Shown here: positions 56,501 through 64,000 of the stretch, piece after piece
How positions within the stretch are numbered: the first letter of the stretch is position 1
Layout of the letters: the number at the start of each line of letters is the position of its first letter
Position numbers and translations under genes: made by a program
From: Mycteria americana
Lineage: Eukaryota; Chordata; Aves; Ciconiiformes; Ciconiidae
Assembly: GCF_035582795.1 (NCBI RefSeq)
Contig: NC_134368.1
Span: 40,601,501 to 40,665,500 of the forward strand
DNA length: 64,000 nt
Reading direction: 5' to 3'
The notes under the pieces: model-generated
Databases searched by the model: none
What the model saw: the letters and a program-made list of their open reading frames with translations, nothing else
Told to the model about the DNA's origin: nothing

Positions 56501-59500
56501 TATCAGGCACAGCTTGTTAAACAAGTTACAGAGTGCTGTCCTCTCCATGAGGAAGAGGAAAAAAAAAAAGTAAAAAAAATAAATTTAAAAAGCAGTGTTT
56601 GCAAAAGCAGTAAGTTATGCAGAGGCAGCTGGTGAATTAGAATTCACTGTCTCTTGCTTAGTCTCTTACTTCACGGGAGTGCCAACATGTCAGATTGCTC
56701 CAGGTCCTAGTTCACTGTGATGAGCTCAGGGTATTCTTGCCCTTTGTTATTTCCATTTTTGCCTTTTCTCACCTTGTGAAATTATACAACCAGGATATAT
56801 CATAAGCAAATTGAGGCTGATATATCACCCCTTCAAAACAGATGCCCAAGGGAACACATTTTACAAACTTTTGAAGTTTATAGCTTAAATGGGTGGTATT
56901 TATAGGGAAGACAGGAAATCAGAATTAAATAATTTATATTCTTGTTATTTAATGTATAGAATAATAGCCTTCGCAATATAAAAGAGCAGTTAAGTTCCCC
57001 TTGATATTAGTGTACCCTACTTTCATGAGGATTAGGGAAGAGGTACTAGTCCCAAAATTGTTTAATTTGAGTGTTAGGCAGTAATCTAAAGTTTTGTTTT
57101 TAAAATAAATATTTCTCCATAAACACGTATTCCATAAACAAAACTTTCATGTTGCACTCCTTTAATAGCCATACCTTGCCCTATGGCTGCTGCCTTATTT
57201 CCTGTTTAAACTTCTTAAATTTATTTTTATACATTTCAAAATGTAAAATGTTTGAGAGGAATTCTGTCTGCTAGATGACATCTCTTGCCTGAATTTATCT
57301 AAGCGTCCATTTCCCGAAATAACTGTTTGTCCAAAACAATATCATCAATAAGCGATACAACCATTCTGAAACATCTTTAGAGAGACTTAGATGCTGAGAA
57401 TTCTTAACCTGTTTTATTGCAACTTCATGCACAGAGACTTTATAAAATCTCCAATTTGCAATCTCACTGGTAAATAGTGAAGTACAGCTCTTCAAGCTAC
57501 TTTTCTGCAGCCAGCTTTGGTTACTTCAAGTGGCTAGCCTATGCTAGCCTATTACATTATGTTTGAGATGATAAAGATAAGTTATTGCATGCTAACGTTT
57601 GTAGTTAGGCTGAAAGTAGCAGAAATGAGGTAATACAGAAAGTAACTTTTTGAAAATAAAACACGACTTTTATTCAAGATGAAACTTCTATTGTAATATA
57701 TTTTTTTAATGTAGGTTATTTCTCATGCTTTTAAATTATTCAAACTTCAGGTGAAATGACTTGTGAAATAGATGAGCCAATGATCAGGACAAAATATTTT
57801 ATTTTAACCACTATTCCTCAGTTTAGTCCTTAGTTTAAGCAGGACATACTACTCATTTCAATAAAGAACTCAGATTTTGCGTCCTCAGAGGGTAAATGCA
57901 CTTTATACATCACTGCTCCACTGTCCAGGTTAACTTTCCATATTGCTTATGCACTTTTTTAAAAAAAAGATACATGTTCTAAAAATATAAGAACAGAAAA
58001 AGGAAAGTGATTGCAGCAGCTAATAAAAGTAGTTAATCCTTTAAAACTTGTATGTTATATGTAAACAGATACTCACTTTGTGTCTGGCTGCTGAGATAAA
58101 AGATGTAACAGCCCAACTGTTATCTTTGAAGTGTCAAAGTTTGAAAAAGTCATTTAACTTCCAGCTTCAGTGAGATCCTAACATTTGTTGAAGGCAAGTG
58201 ATCAAAAATGGTTGTATTTCTTTCAATTTTTCATGTTTAGGTGAACGACTGAAGATTTATCCTTGTGCAAGACATCCAAAAGCATGTACAATTTAAAAAT
58301 AATCGGGTGCTTTATCACAGTATCAATTGTACAAATGCAAGTGAGGAACTGGTTAGATAGCAATTTTAAAGATTTAGATGTATAAGCACCAAGCTAGCAG
58401 TGACATATCCTTGTAACAAGCATCATATAAAAAGATGGCAACGGAAAGTCAGTCTTCATGTGAAGTAGCTTATTTTGTTCTCAGGTGGAGTTCTGTACCC
58501 TACTTTAAATAATAGGCTTCATGAAAGATATGTATTATTTGGAAAGAGTCCATTGAGCAACATAAGGATTATAGTTTCTACAATCTGATTAGAGAAGATT
58601 TCGTTCACATAAGGGAAGTTTTAAAAGATTTGAAAGGTATCAAAGGCTACTGAAAAGAGGAAGAAAAAAGCCTCTGAATTTGTGTTGGTTCGGACAAGAA
58701 TTAATTGGTTTCACTTGCACCATGTCATGGTGATTTAAATTGGACTGAAGTTCCACAACTTTCTCAGGAAAATTAAGTAGTCCTTCCCCTCAACATCATC
58801 AAAAAAAAAGGAGGAAAAAAACCCAGGCAGTTAGCTTTCAGAAATGACACAATTCTGAAGTATTTACATAGACTGAAGGACCATTTACAGAAGCTTTTAA
58901 ACCTGTTTCATCTCACACATTTTTGGTGGGAAGCAATGCTACTTCCTGTTACTTTCTTTAAAAACTGATTGTCTTCCAGTAATTTCTGAAGCTATGGCCA
59001 TATCTTCATTAGTTTCATCTTTCTTGTTATCTATAGTACATGCTCCAAAGATTTGAAGAATTCTGTTTCTGCTTTACTTCACATTTGATAGCTTAGCATA
59101 TTCTAGTTACTTTTCCCCATGCTTCATCAAAAAGTGGTAATACAAGCAAATGTAAACTGAGTTTTAACCACCTAAGAGGTATGATTTTATTATGCATTAC
59201 ACATGGATTGGGGGAAAAAAAGTCAGTAGCAACTAGAAGAAAATGTTAAGACCTGGATTAAAAAAAATGTAATTAAGAAAACTGCAGAGTCATGTTATTA
59301 ATTTTAGGGCAGTTTTTGTCTGTTTTCCAAGTCTAAGCAAGGTCACACATTCAACTATGGTAACATTCAAAGTGTACAGTCTGTTGCTGTTTCATTTTAA
59401 GCTCTGAGGAAATAAAGCATGAAGTGGTATTAAAAAAATTTTTACTCACTTATTAAATACATGTTTACATTTATGAAAAAGTCTACCAATTTAAAATACT

Positions 59501-59869
59501 AATTTAGATTTAAGTTATCTGTTCTATAAATCACATATGCTTGAAAGTATGCAGTGCTGTCAAACTTCAGCGACATTTACATGAAAAAAGGAAAACAGTT
59601 CTTTTTTTATTAGAAATATAACAGTATGTCACTATATTGCAAGCTAGATGTTTATTTCAAAATAGCATGCAGCATACAAGCAGTGTTTAATTTTTATAGG
59701 ACTATGTAAAATTAATCTTCCCAAATCTGCAGTTCTTTACGTTGTTGGAGCTATATTACTAATTAACTAGCGAACAGGGAAAAAGACAAAACCAAACCAA
59801 ACCAGAAATTACTAGAAAAGTTGTATGCACTTAAGACATCCTGAGGAGTACAGAACTAGAACATCAAGA
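53521..59869. other. Intergenic DNA and NEIL3 3' UTR
   Basis: AT-rich DNA between the second ERV fragment and the NEIL3 stop codon. The part adjoining 59869 is the NEIL3 3' UTR; a possible minus-strand polyadenylation signal is TTTATT at 59651-59656. No other gene, RNA or large repeat was recognised. Confidence 0.5.
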
Positions 59870-60046
59870 TCAAGGAATAACCTGCATACCTGGCCCATTT
59901 TCTGCCCATTGGAAAAAGCCACACTGTTTTTCCTTCCCAAGAGGGCACACAAAAAAGTTCTTTCCATTATTGGGACCAATCTTCAACACAGTCTTCATAA
60001 CACATCTCTTGCCATGGTTACAAAAGGGAAAATTCAAGTCAGCCCA
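59870..60046 (-). CDS. NEIL3: NEIL3 terminal coding exon
   Basis: 177 nt from the acceptor ttggcag to TGA at 59872-59870 (minus strand). It begins in phase 0 with WADLNFPFCNHGKR and contains the whole second GRF zinc finger. The protein ends in MQVIP. Confidence 0.95.
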   Translation of the reverse strand, partial: WADLNFPFCNHGKRCVMKTVLKIGPNNGKNFFVCPLGKEKQCGFFQWAENGPGMQVIP

Positions 60047-63000
60047 CTGCCAAAAGAAATGGGTTTTAGGCACAGTTTTAGCATACGTGATGGCTATGAA
60101 TTCATTATTTTAAAATGAGCAATAGAAACAGATCTACAGGGGTGGCCCTAGAAGACACTCTTCCTAGTAGTTAAGATAGTTCAATCTCTTTTGTTATCTC
60201 TGATTTTAGATTTTTCTTTAACATTAATTGCAACTGCACGCATTTTAACTAGCGTAACTTCAATTGCTGTTAACACATAGTTTTCTTCAAATTACGGCAT
60301 TACAGTCATTACTGTCTTGAGTTCATCTATTAACTACCTGGTGGTGGGTGACTGAATCAAACTCTTCTCAGTCACATACACTCACAGCAAGGAGCAATGG
60401 CCACCAGTTGCAGCTAGGCAGGTGAGGGTAAGTGTTAGTGCAGCAGTGGGAGCAGTTGCCCAGGCAGATTACAGAATCTTCATTCTTGGAGGTTTTCAAG
60501 ATTTTGGCTAGACAGAAACATGGCTGATGTCTAGATCTAGAGTTTGCCATAGTCCTTCTTCAAGCAAAAGGCTGAACTAAAGGACTTGCACGAGTCCCCT
60601 CAAAGCAACATTTCTGCTATGCATCTGTTTTACATCACAGTGAAGCAGATTAAGGACATTTGCACAAGCAGGTGCCTTCTCAGCAGTAAGAGAAGTAACT
60701 AAAACCATAAGTTTATAACTACTATTATGCTCTTCATTTCAATTCAGTGTGCAAAAGTATTTAAAATTAGCAAATATAAAATTTAATAAAATTTTATAAA
60801 AATGGATCATATCTGTCCACAATTACAGATTATGGGAGCAAGGAGGCTGCAGGAACAAGTGCTTATTAGAAAACAGGCCCTGAAGTCTTATACATACCTG
60901 AAAGTAGTCACACCGAGTTTCTCTGGGTAGGGGACAGGTAAAAAACTGCCTGCCCTTGTTTTCTCCGTCCTTTCTCACAACTCTGAGGCTGCAGACACGG
61001 CTGTGTTTACTGCAGCGAGGATGGCCCACGCTTAACATACGAGTATCATCTGTCGTAGTAGCTTGAGGTTTGCTGTAATGACAGGTTACAAAATGACTCC
61101 TGTGTAATGTTAAAGGGCTTACCAACACCACAGCCAAAGAACTCTCTCCTACCATTACAATAGCTCACTCTGTACTTTTACACACAATGACAGCCAGAGA
61201 ACAAACTTCTCTAATGTACCCTGTTGCACCTTTAAAGCTGAATGATTGCTAGTAGTGAATAGACAAGACTTGTGTGCTTTTCTTGCAGGTTATTATACCA
61301 GTTTTCCCCAGCATTAGCCCATGTTTTAAATTATTTCAAAGTACTCAAATTAATCTGCAAAACAAAATAAATATTACCACCACTATTATACTGCCCACCC
61401 CAAATTCCATTGTATTCTAAAAGAGTATTCTGCTCTCAGTGAGAAAATAGACCAATACCAAGTAATTGCTCCAGGTTGAATGTATCTGTATGCTTCACAG
61501 AAAAGTCTCCCACCCTCTTTACTAAAAAGTTACAGTGATGCTCCAAATCATATTCCGTCAAGAAGTAATCCAGCTGAGGGGGTGGAACAGTGTTCTCTGA
61601 ATGGGATAAAGTTTTTCTTTCTTTCTTCCTCATGACTGAGATAGTCAGAGATTATCTGAATTCAATACACAAGGCTTTATTTAAAAATGGTAACATGAAA
61701 AAGATTAATGCTCTAAAATGTATCTAATATATTTATAGAGCAGAAAAGAAGTGATGAAACCATAGTGAAGAAAAGAATAATTAATTCATTCTTGTTATCA
61801 GCCTAGGAATTTTATGTTCTCTTATGTCTAGAAGATTGCTGTCCTGCAGACATCAGCAGTCTTTTTCCAATACCTCATTAAAACAAACAAAAAAAAAAAC
61901 CAACAAATTTTTTGTTGGTTTTTGTTACGAAGTGTTTGGTTTTGGGTTTTGTTGGGTTTTTTTTTTTTTTTTTTTAAATGTTTAAGTTGATGACTTGCTA
62001 TAACTACCTGTTATCGTGATTGATACTGTCTCATTTCTTCTTTGCACTCCTCTGTATTCTCAGTTATCCTGCCTACATCCTCAGTTCTCTGTAGTCCTCC
62101 ACTGAGACAGCAAAGAGCAAGTATATTCATACAGCTTAACCTGGCTAGCCAGTGAGATCTTATTTCAAAACTGGTGCTTCAACAATGCAAGAAATAATTT
62201 CTATATTTCAGAACAGACACATGACCAAGAATTTTGTAGCATAGCATTAATGTCTTTCACATTCACCCTGCATAATTAACCACTGTAAGTGACATCTACC
62301 TTGCACTCCTATTACTGTTGTGTATGTCTGCCCAATTTTTCCTTGACACCCCTAATAGGTTCTCACATTTCTCTTAACTAGGCAATGGATGTGTCTGAAT
62401 AGGGCTGCGTAAATAAAAATTCAGGATCGGTAGAGAGTTGAAGCAGTTACATATAGGATGGGGAGGAAAGTTAAGAGAAAATATTGATGGGAGGTTCATC
62501 GAGGTACCTGTACAGAGCTTTGTATCATGGAAGAATGTTGGAAATTGCTAGCTGACAAATAACTTTAATTAGAATGTATTCATTCAGCTACTTTCCTTTT
62601 GTCATCTTTCACAATGACTTCAAGACTACAGTGCTAAGCTCAGACAACTCCTTAGGTAGAACTGTGCTCATTGACCTATTAAAGCTATACTGTCCTATTC
62701 CATGGGAATAGCTGAACTGTGAACAGCTCGTTAGTTAACAGCAGTACTGGCCAGATGCCAAAATCAGGACTTTTCCAGTGACAGCCTAGGTCATTCAGTG
62801 CTTTTGAAATCTGAGTGTAATTTTAGTTACCCAAGAATAAGTTACCTCTGGCAGAAATCCAAAGACAACAGTGTCTGAACCCAACAGCACAGTATTCCAT
62901 TAATTGTCAGGGATAAAGTTGGTTTATGGGATTACAAAAAGACTTGTTTACATTTTAGAATACATACCTTATTGCTATATTATATTGGTGAACAGAGGGG

Positions 63001-63370
63001 AGATGATCAGTTTTGTGTTTCTTCTGTACGTGTTTGACAGCAAGAGGTTGTTGACAGGAGGACAAAGCCACAGCAGTTACGTGTGTTGAGCAATCCTTGT
63101 CTGTGCTTCCCCCTGACTGGTAGACATTGTTTTGAGTTTGATTACAATTGCTTTTTGGAGCAACACACTGACATAGTCCATCAGATATTTGGGTATCATT
63201 TCTCAGAACAGCTTTGTTACCAAGATCTGTTAAGACAAGAGTTGTAGTTCCAAATGCGGCTTTCCTATTGATCTTTATTTCTGTGCTTGGTTTTCTGAAA
63301 TCGTTACAAGGGTACTTCATTAAGTTTATGTTAAAGGCTGCAGAATCTTCAACATTCTCTGTCTTTGGAA
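59870..63370 (-). CDS. NEIL3: NEIL3, endonuclease VIII-like 3, last three exons
   Basis: NEIL3 is a Fpg/Nei-family DNA glycosylase that removes oxidised bases in single-stranded DNA and unhooks certain inter-strand crosslinks at replication forks. Only its C-terminal part is in the window; the gene continues past 64000. Three minus-strand exons (63370-62968, 61072-60898, 60046-59870) join with GT-AG ends and matching phases to 755 nt, about 251 residues with the stop. Two GRF-type zinc fingers are visible. The first spans HPRCSKHSRVCSLRVVRKDG to CDYFQWAD; the second starts CNHGKR and includes IGPNNGKNFFVCPLGK and CGFFQWAEN. These domains bind DNA. The glycosylase domain and the RanBP2-like finger lie upstream, outside the window. 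NEIL3 converges on AGA, the same relation I recall for human. Confidence 0.95.
60047..60897 (-). other. NEIL3 last intron
   Basis: 851 bp with GT-AG ends on the minus strand. No repeat or gene was recognised in it. Confidence 0.8.
60898..61072 (-). CDS. NEIL3: NEIL3 penultimate exon, first GRF finger
   Basis: 175 nt between the acceptor cattacag and the donor gtatgt. The first base completes a codon split with the previous exon; it ends in phase 0. It encodes KPQATTTDD and then the first GRF finger up to CDYFQ, whose last part (WAD) is in the next exon. Confidence 0.95.
61073..62967 (-). other. NEIL3 intron
   Basis: About 1.9 kb. It contains a 13-bp inverted repeat at 61895-61923 next to T-rich and G/T-rich runs up to 61976. 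The 65-codon minus-strand frame at 61436-61633 is not needed by the exon phases. Confidence 0.8.
61895..61923. repeat. 13-bp inverted repeat in NEIL3 intron
   Basis: AAAAACCAACAAA and TTTGTTGGTTTTT are separated by three T. The pair can form a hairpin or cruciform. It is flanked by an A-rich run and a long T run. Confidence 0.85.
62968..63370 (-). CDS. NEIL3: NEIL3 large internal exon
   Basis: 403 nt from the acceptor tttccttag to the donor gtatgt. It encodes a low-conservation linker rich in Asn, Ser and Thr (KTENVEDSAAFNINL to HQYNIAI) that precedes the GRF fingers. Both ends are split codons whose phases fit the next exon. Confidence 0.88.
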
Positions 63371-64000
63371 CTAAGGAAAAATAAGTTATTGGTTATAATC
63401 CATCTGTGTAGAGTGATACATCATATTTCTGATTGTATTCGTAAGTCATCATACAGGGAGTGAAAGAGTAAATTTACCATATCATCTTGAAAGATCTCAA
63501 AACCTGTCACATATTAGATACAGTACCAAATTTCTTACTATAAGAAAAGCTCATGCACTTTTGGAGTCACATACAACATGGATTTCAAGATAACATTACT
63601 ATTGCTTGAATAGGACCAGATGTGAATAGTACTCCGTAAATGAAAGCTATCGGAGAATTAACCATAGAAAATTGAATTTGGCCCAAATACAGGGATTAAA
63701 ATATTTACATTTTTCAAAATAACTTTTTATAACCCCAGCACTGGGAGATTGCAGGGTATGGTACCTCCAGCAGCTGTACATTATCCATTTTTAAAGTATC
63801 ATTTTACTATTGACACAAAAAGGAATATTAATTTGTCGGGTTTTCTAGTGCTTTCAGGGTTCCCGCCCTTTCCAAACATTGTGCGCATCCAAACTTACTG
63901 ATCCCTTACTCTAAGAGGCTTCAGAAGCAAGCAGGTCAGACATTTACTTTGCATTTATTTCCTGACATGAACAACAGTATGTTTCTTTACAGAATCAGAG
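63371..64000 (-). other. NEIL3 upstream intron, cut by window end
   Basis: 630 bp upstream of the large exon in NEIL3 orientation. No further coding exon could be recognised before the window ends. Confidence 0.6.

Noticed and set aside
61436-61633. Possible extra NEIL3 exon (65 codons, minus strand)
   Set aside because: The flanking NEIL3 exons join in phase without it and its sequence does not resemble NEIL3.
1-64000. CRISPR arrays, operons, rRNA or tRNA genes
   Set aside because: None seen; the window is vertebrate nuclear DNA and no cloverleaf or regular spacer array was recognised.

Overview
The window is nuclear DNA from a bird. Evidence: CR1 retrotransposon pieces with the typical 3' octamer end, several avian-type ERV long terminal repeats, large introns, and two recognisable vertebrate genes in the convergent order I recall for the human locus (AGA then NEIL3, tail to tail). 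The LTR types suggest a neoavian bird; I cannot name the species.

Layout. 1-16.5 kb is mostly unannotated intergenic DNA with three inserts: a CR1 3' end (100-812), a short CR1 piece (8657-8765) and a 1.1-kb solo LTR with a clean 5-bp target duplication (9200-10321). A CpG island at 16.55-17.34 kb with an NRF-1 palindrome is the AGA promoter. AGA (aspartylglucosaminidase, lysosomal) runs on the + strand from 16740 to 30801 in nine exons. All splice junctions and phases fit, giving an intact 353-residue protein with the catalytic Thr213 and all eight family cysteines. Intron 3 carries an antisense CR1.

From 30.8 to 59.8 kb lies a gene-poor region that has collected retroviral debris: an antisense 793-bp solo LTR (34899-35691); a decayed provirus (40515 to about 48535) with gag, protease, RT, RNase H, integrase and env remnants; a second pol fragment of related type (52330-53520); and two copies of one 563-bp LTR (42742-43304 and 50711-51273). 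One copy sits exactly where the first half of RT is missing from the provirus. The other is a solo LTR 7.4 kb downstream. Gag is also split by a 424-bp antisense LTR.

NEIL3 (DNA glycosylase) enters on the - strand from the right edge. Its last three coding exons (63370-62968, 61072-60898, 60046-59870) encode the C-terminal part with two GRF zinc fingers.

I found no new biological system. The most informative material is the nested ERV history, where single events (a 22-bp duplication in gag, a 44-bp duplication in env, LTR insertions) explain individual frame breaks. A second point is lineage-specific change in AGA glycosylation sites.
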